A model generated the notes under the pieces. That model did not search any database and was not told the origin of the DNA. It was given only the letters and a program-made list of their open reading frames with translations. The translations under genes and the position numbers were made by a program. From JABSSA01 sp039960995 (GTDB lineage: Bacteria; Pseudomonadota; Alphaproteobacteria; Rhodobacterales; Rhodobacteraceae), in contig JBDVKF010000006.1 of the NCBI GenBank assembly GCA_039960995.1, positions 1-64,000 on the forward strand: 64,000 nucleotides of DNA, written 5' to 3'. Below are positions 8,367 through 17,651 of this stretch, in pieces; the stretch's first letter is position 1; each line of letters opens with the position of its first letter.

Positions 8367-10556
8367 TTAAGCGAGATCAAATCGATCCGCATTCATTACT
8401 TTTGACCATGCTGAAACGAAATCGTTAACAAAACGTGTTTCCCCATCCGATTGGCCGTAAACTTCTGCCACAGCGCGCAGGATCGAGTTTGATCCAAAGA
8501 CCAGATCAACACGTGTGCCAGTCCATTTGACCGCTCCACTTGACCGATCGCAGCCTTCGAATGCAGATGCATCACCGGAAGTTGGTTTCCATTCAACGCT
8601 CATGTCCAGCAGGTTGACGAAAAAGTCGTTTGTCAACGCACCGGCACGATCGGTGAATACGCCGTGTGATGTGCCACCATGGTTTGCGCCCATCACGCGC
8701 AATCCGCCGACCAACGCAGTCATTTCAGGGGCTGTTACGCCAAGCAACTGCGCCTTGTCGACCAGCAGTTCTTCGGCAGACACGCTGAATGCGCCCTTCA
8801 TGTAGTTGCGGAAACCGTCTGCGATGGGTTCCATAACCGCAAAGCTCTCGACGTCGGTCCGATCTTGGCTCGAGTCGCCACGGCCCGAAGTGAAGGGAAC
8901 CGTCACGTCATGGCCTGCGGCTTTGGCGGCTTGTTCAACACCAACGTTGCCCGCAAGAACGATCAGGTCAGCAATCGATACTTTTGAGCTGGATGCGCTT
9001 TGAATGCCTTCCAAAACGCCGACAACTTTTGCCAATTCGGCAGGTTGGTTGACGTCCCAGTCCTTTTGCGGAGCCAGCCGCACACGTGCGCCGTTTGCAC
9101 CACCGCGTTTATCTGATCCGCGATACGTCGAGGCAGACGCCCATGCGGTTGACACCATTTCTGATATGCTCAGACCGGAGGCGGCAATTTTGCCCTTTAG
9201 GTCGGCCACATCCGCATCGCTTAGGGCTGTTCCGGCCGGAATTGGATCTTGCCAGATCAGCTCTTCGCTTGGGACATCGTTGCCTTGGTAACATGCAATC
9301 GGGCCCATATCGCGGTGGGTCAGTTTGAACCATGCACGGGCGAACGCATCCGCGAATTTTTCAGGGTTCGCATGGAAGTCGCGCGAGATTTTCTCGTAGG
9401 CCGGATCCGTGCGCAATGCCATGTCGGCAGTGGTCATCATGATGCTGACCTTTTTCGACGCATCGCCCGCATCTGGTGCCATGTCTTTATCAGCGGCATT
9501 CACGGGGTGCCATTGATGCGCACCTGCGGGGCTTTTGACCAATTCCCATTCATATCCTAGCAGGACATCAAAAAAGGACATATCCCACGTTGTCGGCGTT
9601 GGCGTCCATGCGCCTTCGATCCCTGACGTGATTGCGTCCGCGCCTTTGCCGGATGCGTGCGAGCTGAGCCAACCAAGACCCATGGCTTCCATTGGGGCCG
9701 CTTCTGGCTCTGGTCCGACATGTGCGGCGTCGCCTGCGCCGTGCGCTTTTCCGAAAGTGTGACCACCGGCGACCAATGCGACAGTTTCTTCGTCGTTCAT
9801 GGCCATCCGCGCGAATGTATCGCGAATGTCGTATCCTGATGCGGCAGGATCGGGGTTTCCGTCTGGTCCTTCTGGGTTCACATAAATCAGACCCATCTGA
9901 ACGGCAGCCAGCGGGCTTTCCAGATCACGATCGCCGGTATATCGGCTGTTTGAACCGCCCGATTCTTCGAGCCATTCTTTTTCTGCGCCCCAATAAATAT
10001 CTTCTTCGGGTTCCCAGATGTCAGCGCGTCCACCGCCAAATCCAAAGACTTTACCGCCCATGGATTCGATGGCGCAGTTGCCGGCAAGGATCAAAAGATC
10101 GGCCCAGCTAAGCGCGTTGCCGTATTTCTGCTTGATCGGCCACAGCAGGCGGCGTGCTTTGTCGAGGTTGCCATTGTCGGGCCAGCTGTTCAAAGGCGCA
10201 AATCGTTGCGAGCCTGATCCAGCACCGCCGCGGCCGTCGCCTGTCCGATATGTTCCAGCACTGTGCCATGCCATGCGGATGAAGAATGGACCGTAGTGGC
10301 CATAATCAGCAGGCCACCAATCCTGACTGTCGGTCATAAGTGCGGTCAGGTCTGATTTGACGGCATCAAGATCAAGTGTTTTGAACGCTTCGATATAATC
10401 GAATTCTTCGCCCATCGGGTCGCTTAACGAAGAATTCTGATGCAGGATCTTCAGGTTCAGCTGGTTGGGCCACCAGTCCCCATTCGAGCGGGCACTGAAA
10501 GTTGTGTGCATCACCGGGCATTTGCCCGATTTGTCCATATCGTTGCCGTCCATCAT
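8367..10556 (-). CDS. katG: Catalase-peroxidase KatG
   Basis: Bifunctional haem enzyme that destroys H2O2. 729 residues with duplicated peroxidase domains. Distal Arg94, Trp97 and His98 (RMAWHSAGTYR), Tyr225 (LIYVNPEG) and Met251 form the Met-Tyr-Trp adduct set needed for catalase activity; the proximal haem ligand is His266 in GGHTFGKAHG. The second ATG at 10553 has the better spacing from GGAG, so the protein may be one residue shorter. It is transcribed divergently from oxyR across 183 bases, so induction by peroxide through OxyR is the natural expectation. No signal peptide, hence cytoplasmic. Confidence 0.97.
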   Translation of the reverse strand: MMDGNDMDKSGKCPVMHTTFSARSNGDWWPNQLNLKILHQNSSLSDPMGEEFDYIEAFKTLDLDAVKSDLTALMTDSQDWWPADYGHYGPFFIRMAWHSAGTYRTGDGRGGAGSGSQRFAPLNSWPDNGNLDKARRLLWPIKQKYGNALSWADLLILAGNCAIESMGGKVFGFGGGRADIWEPEEDIYWGAEKEWLEESGGSNSRYTGDRDLESPLAAVQMGLIYVNPEGPDGNPDPAASGYDIRDTFARMAMNDEETVALVAGGHTFGKAHGAGDAAHVGPEPEAAPMEAMGLGWLSSHASGKGADAITSGIEGAWTPTPTTWDMSFFDVLLGYEWELVKSPAGAHQWHPVNAADKDMAPDAGDASKKVSIMMTTADMALRTDPAYEKISRDFHANPEKFADAFARAWFKLTHRDMGPIACYQGNDVPSEELIWQDPIPAGTALSDADVADLKGKIAASGLSISEMVSTAWASASTYRGSDKRGGANGARVRLAPQKDWDVNQPAELAKVVGVLEGIQSASSSKVSIADLIVLAGNVGVEQAAKAAGHDVTVPFTSGRGDSSQDRTDVESFAVMEPIADGFRNYMKGAFSVSAEELLVDKAQLLGVTAPEMTALVGGLRVMGANHGGTSHGVFTDRAGALTNDFFVNLLDMSVEWKPTSGDASAFEGCDRSSGAVKWTGTRVDLVFGSNSILRAVAEVYGQSDGETRFVNDFVSAWSKVMNADRFDLA

Positions 10557-10621
10557 TTTCTCCGATCAAGGCTGCGTTGTAGCGTGGCAGAACTGGGTTT
10601 GGATCATTCGAAGCGCAGCAA

Positions 10622-10635
10622 TTGAACACGTTCAA
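10622..10635. promoter_or_regulatory. Inverted repeat in the katG-oxyR intergenic region
   Basis: TTGAAC-AC-GTTCAA, perfect 6-base arms with a 2-base spacer, 66 bases upstream of katG. Its position in the divergent promoter region makes it a candidate operator, but it does not match the textbook OxyR ATAG-type half-sites. Confidence 0.4.
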
Positions 10636-10717
10636 AGGACTGCGATTCTTGTTCCCCCGATTCAAATCTCCCCCGTTTCTAACAAGTCCGATCAATATAT
10701 TTAAGTTGTATTTTCTG

Positions 10718-10728
10718 ATCGCAGCGAT
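10718..10728. promoter_or_regulatory. Inverted repeat just upstream of oxyR
   Basis: ATCGC-A-GCGAT, perfect 5-base arms, ending 11 bases before the oxyR ATG. A binding protein here would block translation or transcription start of oxyR, so this is a candidate autoregulatory site. Confidence 0.35.
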
Positions 10729-10739
10729 AATTTGAAATT

Positions 10740-11651
10740 ATGGCAAATATTACGTTGAAACAGCTGAGATATTTAGACGCTTTAGCCCGGCACGGGCATT
10801 TTGGCCGGGCCGCTGAAGCATGTTCGATATCGCAACCTGCTTTGTCCGTTCAGATCAAATCTCTTGAAGCCGAATTGGGCGCGGCGCTTTTTGATCGTGG
10901 TCCACGTGATGTGCGCGTGACAAATTTGGGCGAACAGATCTTACAGCGCGCGCAATCCATATTGCGATCGGTCGAAGAGCTGAGCGATTTTGCACGCACC
11001 GCGCAGGACAGGTTGGTTGGACGGTTGCGATTGGGTATTATTCCGACGATCGCACCCTATCTTTTGCCGGCGTTGATCGGGCGATTGTCTCAGGAACATT
11101 TTGGTATTGATGTTCATGTCCGCGAAACTTTGACGCCGACTTTGATACAGGAACTTTTGGACGGAAAATTGGACACGGCAATTGTTGCATTGCCTGTATC
11201 CGAGCCGTCTTTGACCGAAATTTCTTTGTTTTCAGAGAGGTTTGTTTTGGTCCGGCCCATAGGTGACGCGGATCGGCCGGTGCCAAGTGCGGATGACCTG
11301 CGCGAAATGCGGTTACTGTTGTTGGAAGAGGGGCATTGTTTTCGCGACCAGGCGCTTTCGTTCTGTAACATCCAATCTGTTTTGGCCCGAGATGGGCTTG
11401 ATGCCAGTTCGTTGTCGACCTTGGTTCAAATGGTGGGTGCGGGGATTGGCGTGACCTTGGTTCCTGAAATGGCAGTTCACGTCGAAAGCCGGTCGGCGGA
11501 CGTGGATGTCACGCCGTTTCCAGCCCCAGAACCCTCGCGCACCATTGGAATGGTGTGGCGCAAAACCAGCCCAATGGGGGACGCGTTGACGAAAATTGCA
11601 GACCAAGTGCGTATCGCTGGTGATGAAATGCGATCTCAGGCCGGGTCCTAA
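10740..11651 (+). CDS. oxyR: Hydrogen-peroxide-sensing LysR-type regulator OxyR
   Basis: 303 residues: N-terminal winged HTH (MANITLKQLRYLDALARHGHFGRAAEAC) and a LysR substrate domain. The redox pair is conserved: Cys200 and Cys209 in EEGHCFRDQALSFC have exactly the spacing of the E. coli sensing disulfide (199/208). Divergent position next to katG supports control of that gene. Its stop overlaps the stop of the converging epimerase by 3 bases. Confidence 0.95.
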   Translation: MANITLKQLRYLDALARHGHFGRAAEACSISQPALSVQIKSLEAELGAALFDRGPRDVRVTNLGEQILQRAQSILRSVEELSDFARTAQDRLVGRLRLGIIPTIAPYLLPALIGRLSQEHFGIDVHVRETLTPTLIQELLDGKLDTAIVALPVSEPSLTEISLFSERFVLVRPIGDADRPVPSADDLREMRLLLLEEGHCFRDQALSFCNIQSVLARDGLDASSLSTLVQMVGAGIGVTLVPEMAVHVESRSADVDVTPFPAPEPSRTIGMVWRKTSPMGDALTKIADQVRIAGDEMRSQAGS

Positions 11652-12508
11652 TCGTCGCGCTCTGCGGCCAACAACGCTTGTAACCCTGTGCGGTAATCTG
11701 GGTACATCAGCGCCACGCCCAGTTCCTCTTTGATCCGGTCATTTCGCACCCGTTTGCTTTCTGCATAGAAACTGCGGGCCATGGGCGTCATTTCCGCGTC
11801 TTCGAACGGGATAGGGTCTGGCACAGGCATATTCAGCAATTCAGCCGCATAGGCGATGACATCTTGTGGGGGGGCAGGATCGTTGTCACATAAATTGTAG
11901 GCCCGGCCGGGGTTGGGCTGGTTGATCGACGCTTCGACCACTTGTGCGATATCTTCAACGTGAATGCGGCTAAAGACTTGCCCTTCCTTGATCACTCTGC
12001 GCGCTGTGCCTTTTCGCACCTTTGCAAAGGGGCCGCGACCTGGTCCGTAAATTCCGGCTAATCGGAAGATGTGCAGCGGCAAACCGGGAATGGATTGCCA
12101 TTCTTCTTCGGCTTCTTTGCGCCATGTGCCGCGTTGCGTCGAAGGGGTCAGGGGCGTGTCTTCGTCTATCCACGCGCCTTTGTGGTCACCGTAAACGCCA
12201 GTTGTCGATAAATACCCGACCCAATCATACCGCGCCGCATTTGCCTGAATGGTGTTTTTTACGGCGTTCAAAACGGGGTCACCGTGTTCGTTTGGCCCCG
12301 CGGAAATCAGCACATGGGTGGCTTGGCAGAGCAATTCAGTCAGGTCATGACCGGGAAACAAAACGGGTTCCACGCCTGTGGTTTTCAAACGCTCTGCCTT
12401 TTCGGCTGTGCGCGTGGTTGCAATTATGCGCCATCCTTGGGGAAGAAGGCGACGAGTCAGGGCCTGCGCGGAATACCCGTGGCCCAAAGATAAAAGTGTG
12501 TTCGACAT
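11648..12508 (-). CDS. NAD(P)-binding SDR/epimerase, YeeZ-like
   Basis: 286 residues from the ATG at 12508. Rossmann start MSNTLLSLGHGYSAQALTRRL, then a SDR-extended pattern: STTGVYGDHKGAWIDEDTPLTPS and an IYGPGRGPF segment typical of sugar-nucleotide epimerase relatives such as YeeZ. The usual catalytic Tyr-x3-Lys is not clear, as is common in this subgroup, so the reaction is unknown. It lies back to back with the methyltransferase gene; a much longer reading is possible upstream but overlaps that gene and lacks similarity. Confidence 0.8.
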   Translation of the reverse strand: MSNTLLSLGHGYSAQALTRRLLPQGWRIIATTRTAEKAERLKTTGVEPVLFPGHDLTELLCQATHVLISAGPNEHGDPVLNAVKNTIQANAARYDWVGYLSTTGVYGDHKGAWIDEDTPLTPSTQRGTWRKEAEEEWQSIPGLPLHIFRLAGIYGPGRGPFAKVRKGTARRVIKEGQVFSRIHVEDIAQVVEASINQPNPGRAYNLCDNDPAPPQDVIAYAAELLNMPVPDPIPFEDAEMTPMARSFYAESKRVRNDRIKEELGVALMYPDYRTGLQALLAAERDD

Positions 12509-12583
12509 ATCCGATAGGTGCGCTTTTTGTGGCGGACCTTCAAGATGCTTGAACCAATAGTCGAAACTGCCATTGTGCGCGTT

Positions 12584-13210
12584 ATGACAGACGAACCAAA
12601 TCTGGCCGCGGCTTATGCCTTGGAAACGCCCGACGACAACCGGAAGTTTTACGCCAACTGGGCCGACACATACGACACCGAGTTTGTGACCACACATGGG
12701 TATGTGCTGCCGCAACAAGTGTGCGCTGCGTTTTGTTCTGCCGGTGGGGTTGGACCGGTTTTGGACGTCGGGGCGGGGACGGGCATTTGTGGTGTTTTGC
12801 TTGCGGATCAGGGACAGCGCGAGGTGGATGGCATGGATCTGTCGCCTGAAATGTTGACGGTCGCGCGGGGAAAGGGTGTTTATCGCGACCTGATCGAAGC
12901 GGATATTCTGAAAGGTATTGATCGCCCGGATGCATTTTACAACGGCATCGTCAGTGCAGGCACATTTACCCATGGCCATGTCGGCCCCGATGCGTTGGAC
13001 GAAATATTACGCTTGTTGAAACCAGGGGGATTGGCCGTGTTGTCCATCAACGCGGAACATTTCCAATCCCTTGGCTTTGCCGATGCCTTTGCGCGATTCG
13101 AGCCGCAAATGACGGATGCAGAATTTCCAAAGGCGCGCATTTATACGGACGACGGAAAGGGCGATCATAGCGATGATTTGGCTGTTCTGGCCCAGTTTCG
13201 CAAAGGTTAA
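12584..13210 (+). CDS. Class I SAM-dependent methyltransferase
   Basis: 208 residues. SAM-binding motif I is DVGAGTGICGVLLA, followed by an acidic loop (GMDLSPEML) and motif LLKPGGLAVLSIN. The N-terminal pattern FYANWADTYDTEF is shared with small-molecule and Williams-Beuren-type methyltransferases. Substrate unknown. The start at MTDEPN is preferred because family similarity begins there, though its ribosome binding site is weak. Confidence 0.8.
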   Translation: MTDEPNLAAAYALETPDDNRKFYANWADTYDTEFVTTHGYVLPQQVCAAFCSAGGVGPVLDVGAGTGICGVLLADQGQREVDGMDLSPEMLTVARGKGVYRDLIEADILKGIDRPDAFYNGIVSAGTFTHGHVGPDALDEILRLLKPGGLAVLSINAEHFQSLGFADAFARFEPQMTDAEFPKARIYTDDGKGDHSDDLAVLAQFRKG

Positions 13211-13608
13211 AGTTCCGCCGTTGTTAGGGGACAGCGATCACCGTTGTAAAACGTATCCAAAAGATCGGCGAACACCGCCGGAGCGTTGGGAACGGCCGCA
13301 AACAAAGTGGCCATGCTACGCACTTTAAGCGCGTCGATATCACCCAATATCCGCTCGGGGTCTTCGCCCTTGTGATCCATCAATGCATCACACAGTTCAA
13401 TCAAACGGGCACGCAAGGTTGGATGAGCAAGATAGGTCGTGGCTTCGTCCAGATCCGCAATCCCATAATCGCGCGCATAGGTCGATCTGCCCAAGGATGC
13501 GAGCTGTGGCATTTCCCACCAGGTCCAATGCGTGACCTTTCGCCCTGCGTGCAATTCGGCAAGCGCTTGGGCATGTGTCCCATCTTGTGCATCCAGAAAC
13601 CGCTGCAT
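13207..13608 (-). CDS. DUF1810 family protein
   Basis: 133 residues beginning MQRFLDAQDGTHAQALAELHAGRKVTHW with the diagnostic HWMWF-like stretch (HWTWWEMPQL) and YLAHPTLRARL of DUF1810. These are small soluble alpha-helical proteins of unknown function. Only 2 bases separate it from the upstream hydratase gene, so it is the last gene of the minus-strand CoA operon; its stop overlaps that of the methyltransferase. Confidence 0.85.
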   Translation of the reverse strand: MQRFLDAQDGTHAQALAELHAGRKVTHWTWWEMPQLASLGRSTYARDYGIADLDEATTYLAHPTLRARLIELCDALMDHKGEDPERILGDIDALKVRSMATLFAAVPNAPAVFADLLDTFYNGDRCPLTTAEL

Positions 13609-13610
13609 GG

Positions 13611-14396
13611 TCAGCGGCCTTTCCAGACAGGGTCGCGTTTCTCGGAAAATGCGCGCGCACCTTCAAGTTGGTCATCTGATCCATAAAGGATATCGACCGT
13701 GCGCAATTTGCGTTGGGTGATGCGATTTAGGGCGTCTTGGAATTTGCTATCTTCCGCGTCGCGCACGACCTCTTTAATCGCCGCGTAAACCAATGGCGGC
13801 CCGGATGCGATCAGGCGGGCCAGATCCCATGCCCGGTCCATCAGTTTGTCCGCAGGGACCACTTCGTTAATCAAACCCCATCGGTGGCCTTCTTCGGCGT
13901 CAAACCAGCGACCGGTCAGCAACAGTTCCATTGCGATGTGATAGGGGATGCGTTTGGGCAATTTGATGCTTGCGGCATCGGCCACGGTTCCGGATCGGAT
14001 TTCAGGCAATGCGAAGGTTGCGTGATCGGCGGCAAGGATCATGTCTGCGCCAATGGCCAATTCCAGCCCACCGCCACAGGCGATGCCGTTGATGGCGGCG
14101 ATCACCGGTTTGTTCATGTCGCGCAGCTCTTGCAATCCGCCGAACCCACCTTGCCCGTAATTGCCGTCCACAGCGTCACCATCGGCGGCAGCTTTCAAAT
14201 CCCAACCGGGGCAAAAGAACTTTTCACCTGAGGCTGTCAGGATAGCGACGCGCAGTTCGGGATCATCGCGAAATTCTGCAAAGATATCGCCCATGACGCG
14301 GCTTGTGGCCAGATCAATAGCATTTGCCTTTGGTCGGTCGAGGGTTACTTCGAGAATTGCGCCCTCGCGTCGTGTTTTGATCAGGTCCATAGTCAT
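13611..14396 (-). CDS. Enoyl-CoA hydratase/isomerase, CaiD-like
   Basis: 261 residues of crotonase fold. The oxyanion-hole regions FFCPGWDLKAAADGD and NGIACGGGLELAIGADMILA are present. The ELAIGADMILAADHATFALPEIRSG stretch resembles carnitinyl-CoA dehydratase CaiD. The ATG at 14396 overlaps the stop of the ligase gene (ATGA); a second ATG at 14390 has better spacing from AAGG. In the operon with an acyl-CoA ligase and acyl-CoA dehydrogenase it would hydrate the enoyl-CoA product. Whether the substrate is crotonobetainyl-CoA is an inference. Confidence 0.8.
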   Translation of the reverse strand: MTMDLIKTRREGAILEVTLDRPKANAIDLATSRVMGDIFAEFRDDPELRVAILTASGEKFFCPGWDLKAAADGDAVDGNYGQGGFGGLQELRDMNKPVIAAINGIACGGGLELAIGADMILAADHATFALPEIRSGTVADAASIKLPKRIPYHIAMELLLTGRWFDAEEGHRWGLINEVVPADKLMDRAWDLARLIASGPPLVYAAIKEVVRDAEDSKFQDALNRITQRKLRTVDILYGSDDQLEGARAFSEKRDPVWKGR

Positions 14397-16399
14397 CCTT
14401 TCCGTATCAGCGCATCTGCTGCAATGGCTTGGGTCGGTGTGCAGATCAGCGGATTGATTTCGATTTCTTCTACTGTGTTCGTTTCGGCTGCGACATAGGC
14501 TTGTATGCTATCGACCGCTTTGAGGATGCTTGGAACATCCGCACCGGGCTTACCGCGATATCCCTCAATCAACGGCCAGACTTTTAAACGTTGCAAGGCG
14601 TCGTGAATGCTATTGCGTGACGCAGGGACCAACATAGACACAGTGTCTTGCATGAGTTCGGTCAAAATGCCTCCGGCGCCAATGGTCAGCAAAAAACCAT
14701 GGGCGGGATCACGTACAACGCCGACGATCAATTCAACGGTGCCATGTGTGATCATTGATTCGACCAGAAAGTCCGGACCAGGCATTGTAATCGCAGCAGT
14801 TTCAAGATCGGCTTTAGACAGGTTGAGCTTGACTCCCCCAGAGTCAGATTTATGAGCCAGCCCCACAGATTTCAGTACAAGAGGTTCTGGTAAATCGACA
14901 CGATGCAATTCGGCACGCATGCAGGTTTGTCCCTGTGGCACATCTAGACCGAACCGGGCCAAATCTGCCTTTGCCTGCGGTTCAGAAATCAGTGTTGCAG
15001 ACGCTTTTGGGGGTGCTGCGCAAAAGGGATGAACGGGGTCAACCGCGGGTTTGTTTGCCACCAATGCCGTAGCTTTCAGCGCTTCGATCATGCCGTTGAA
15101 GGGGACAACTCCACCCGCCATAAGCTGTTGTGCAACATCATCTGGCATCAACTCGGGTAAGCTTGCGACAACGCCAACGGGTCGGCCGGTTTCATGATGA
15201 ACGGCCAATGCGGCATCTGTTGCGCAGACCCAATCGCCCGCGTCCGTGTGTGGGTAATCCACCACAGACAACGTAATTCCAATATGCGGTGCGGCCATTG
15301 CGGACCATGCGGACACCATCGATGGCGTATCGCGCCAAATATAGGTGTGGTAATCCAGCGGATTGGCCAAAGCGACCATCGGCCCCAACGCCGCGCGCAG
15401 TTCTGTTGTCTGGGCCGGGACAAGTGATGGAAGCGTTAGCGGCAGGTCCTCGACCAAATCCGCCATCAAACTGGCCTCGCCCCCTGAACAACTGATCGAA
15501 CTCAGCGTTGGCGCGTCAAGCCCACCGGTCACATGCAACAGCTTCAGTGCTTCCAGAAATGTGGCCAGATCATCGACGCGGATTATACCCAACCGATCCA
15601 AAAGGGCATTGGCCCCCGCATCGCTACCAGCCAGAGATGCCGTATGTGACATGGTTGCGGTTTGTGCTTGGCTTGAGCGCCCCACTTTTAATGCAACAAG
15701 CGTCTTACCCAAGGCATCGGCTTCTTGCGCCAACGCGACCCACGCGCGTGTGTCCCCGAACCCTTCGATGTGCAGCCCAATAGCGCTGACCCTGATGTCG
15801 TTCAACAGATGGCGCGCGATGGACGCTTGGCTTGTTTGCGCTTGGTTCCCGCAGGTTACCGCGTATGCAATCGGAACGCCGCGTTTCTGCATGGTCAGAT
15901 TGATCGCGATGTTCGAACTTTGGGTCAAAATGGCAACGCCACGTTCGATATGTGCCATGCCGTGCTGATCCGGCCAGACCGCGACCTTGTCCAAGGCATT
16001 CACAAACCCATAGCAGTTCGGGCCCAATATCGGCATGTCACCCGCTGCTTGGATTAGTTGAGTCTGCAGGTTGACGGCGTCGGATTCTTCGCCAGCGGCT
16101 TCTGCAAAACCAGATGCAAAGCACACCGCGCCACCTGCGTTCAGATCATTCAGTTGTTGGATAACCTCGATCGTTGCATGCCGATTGACCCCAACAAACG
16201 CGCAGTCGATTGGCCCATCCCAATCTTGCAGGCGTTTGATTGCTCGCAACCCTGCGATTTCTTTGCCTGCTGGGTGGACTGGGAAAATGTCACCTTGATA
16301 CCCAATACGTTGCGCTGCGCCGATTATCGACGCACACCACGCTCCACCGCCAACAACAGCGATGGAATTTGCAGACAGCAGGCGCGATAAATCAGCCAA
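14393..16399 (-). CDS. Acyl-CoA synthetase, NDP-forming/ATP-grasp type
   Basis: 668 residues with the order typical of acetate-CoA ligase (ADP-forming) relatives: CoA-binding Rossmann domain (about 1-130, SIAVVGGGAW), succinyl-CoA-synthetase-like domains with the phospho-His loop SHTASLAGSDA (about 245-255), then an ATP-grasp domain (about 450-668; LVLKSVGLAHKSDSGGVKL, GGILTELM, EINPL). Such single-chain enzymes activate aromatic or betaine-type acids as CoA thioesters. It is the middle gene of a three-enzyme operon, 14 bases downstream of the acyl-CoA dehydrogenase and overlapping the hydratase by 4. Confidence 0.85.
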   Translation of the reverse strand: MADLSRLLSANSIAVVGGGAWCASIIGAAQRIGYQGDIFPVHPAGKEIAGLRAIKRLQDWDGPIDCAFVGVNRHATIEVIQQLNDLNAGGAVCFASGFAEAAGEESDAVNLQTQLIQAAGDMPILGPNCYGFVNALDKVAVWPDQHGMAHIERGVAILTQSSNIAINLTMQKRGVPIAYAVTCGNQAQTSQASIARHLLNDIRVSAIGLHIEGFGDTRAWVALAQEADALGKTLVALKVGRSSQAQTATMSHTASLAGSDAGANALLDRLGIIRVDDLATFLEALKLLHVTGGLDAPTLSSISCSGGEASLMADLVEDLPLTLPSLVPAQTTELRAALGPMVALANPLDYHTYIWRDTPSMVSAWSAMAAPHIGITLSVVDYPHTDAGDWVCATDAALAVHHETGRPVGVVASLPELMPDDVAQQLMAGGVVPFNGMIEALKATALVANKPAVDPVHPFCAAPPKASATLISEPQAKADLARFGLDVPQGQTCMRAELHRVDLPEPLVLKSVGLAHKSDSGGVKLNLSKADLETAAITMPGPDFLVESMITHGTVELIVGVVRDPAHGFLLTIGAGGILTELMQDTVSMLVPASRNSIHDALQRLKVWPLIEGYRGKPGADVPSILKAVDSIQAYVAAETNTVEEIEINPLICTPTQAIAADALIRKG

Positions 16400-16413
16400 G
16401 ACTCATTTCCTTT

Positions 16414-17574
16414 TCAGGCCCCCAAAGCACGCAAAAGATCGCGGCTGATGATATGACGCTGAATTTCACTGGTGCCGTCCCAAATGCGTTCAACCCGCGC
16501 ATCCCGCCAAAAGCGTTCCAAGGGATAATCATCCATAAGCCCCATCCCGCCATGAAGCTGTATGGCGGTATCTGTGACGCGCGCGAGCATTTCGCTGGCG
16601 TATAGCTTTGCCGAGGCAATTTCGCGGTTGGCGGGCAGTCCCTTGTCCAAACGGTCAGCGGCGGCCAAGGTCAGCAGATCAGCCGCATCGATTTCGGTGA
16701 TCATGTCCGCGATCTGAAAGCTGACACCCTGAAATTTTCCGATCTTTTGGCCAAATTGTTCGCGGGTGGCGGCATAATCCAAGGCATAGTCAAAGACACG
16801 GCGCGCGCGTCCGACGCTCATCGTGGCGACGGTGATGCGGGTCGCATAAAGCCATGTGTTCATCACCTCGAACCCACCATCGACTTGACCCAAAACGGCA
16901 TCTGCAGGCAGGCGGCAATCGTCGAAATCCAGCACCATGTTTTTGTACCCACGATGCGAAACGCTTTTGTATCCATCACGAATGGTGAAGCCGGGGTGAC
17001 CTCGGTCCACCAAAAAACAGGTAATCCGCTTTTTCGGACCCCTGTCGGTCTGGTCTTCTCCGGTGGCGACGAACACGATGACAAAATCTGCGTGGTCTGC
17101 TCCGCTGATGAAATGCTTGGTCCCGTTCACGATCCAATCGCTACCATCACGAACAGCGGAACATTTCATGCCGCGCACGTCCGAACCTGCACCGGGTTCC
17201 GTCATGGCCAAGGCATCCATGCGTTCCCCACGCACCGCTGGCATCAAATAACGTTCGATTTGATCACCTTCACAGGCCATCAGGATGTTTTGGGGGCGGC
17301 CAAAGAAATGGTTGAGCGCCATTGATCCACGCCCAAGTTCGCGTTCGACCAACGCGAATTCCAGATGGCTTAAACCGGCACATCCAACGCTTTCTGGAAA
17401 GTTGCAGGCGTAAAACCCCAACTTAACGGTTTTGCGTTTGATTTCGGCTGCGATCTCGGCGGGGACTTCGCCCGTGCGTTCGACCAATTCTTCGTGCGGG
17501 TAAATTTCGTTTTCGACAAAACTGCGCACGGTTGACGCAATCATCTCTTGTTCTTCGCTCAAGCCGTACTGCAT
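16414..17574 (-). CDS. Acyl-CoA dehydrogenase
   Basis: 386 residues, full ACAD fold: N-terminal helices, FAD-binding TEPGAGSDVRGM, mid beta domain, and C-terminal RDARVERIWDGTSEIQR. Introduces the alpha-beta double bond into an acyl-CoA and passes electrons to ETF. The position that supplies the catalytic Glu in medium-chain enzymes (YEGT) is Asp here (WDGT), so the base may lie elsewhere, as in isovaleryl-CoA dehydrogenase. First gene of the minus-strand operon, diverging from the GlxA-type regulator across 77 bases. Confidence 0.9.
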   Translation of the reverse strand: MQYGLSEEQEMIASTVRSFVENEIYPHEELVERTGEVPAEIAAEIKRKTVKLGFYACNFPESVGCAGLSHLEFALVERELGRGSMALNHFFGRPQNILMACEGDQIERYLMPAVRGERMDALAMTEPGAGSDVRGMKCSAVRDGSDWIVNGTKHFISGADHADFVIVFVATGEDQTDRGPKKRITCFLVDRGHPGFTIRDGYKSVSHRGYKNMVLDFDDCRLPADAVLGQVDGGFEVMNTWLYATRITVATMSVGRARRVFDYALDYAATREQFGQKIGKFQGVSFQIADMITEIDAADLLTLAAADRLDKGLPANREIASAKLYASEMLARVTDTAIQLHGGMGLMDDYPLERFWRDARVERIWDGTSEIQRHIISRDLLRALGA

Positions 17575-17651
17575 TGCGGGTTCCTGAATTAAATGGCCCG
17601 TAAAACGCTAAAGCTCTTGTTTTATTCGATCATGCAGTAATAGAAAAAATC

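Noticed and set aside
12509..12979. Extension of the YeeZ-like epimerase upstream on the minus strand
   Set aside because: It would run through the methyltransferase gene, and the Rossmann start at MSNTLLSLGHGYSA fits the family N-terminus exactly.
15363..15968. A 201-codon plus-strand frame opposite the acyl-CoA ligase gene
   Set aside because: Shadow of the ATP-grasp ligase; Ser/Arg/Pro-rich with no motif.
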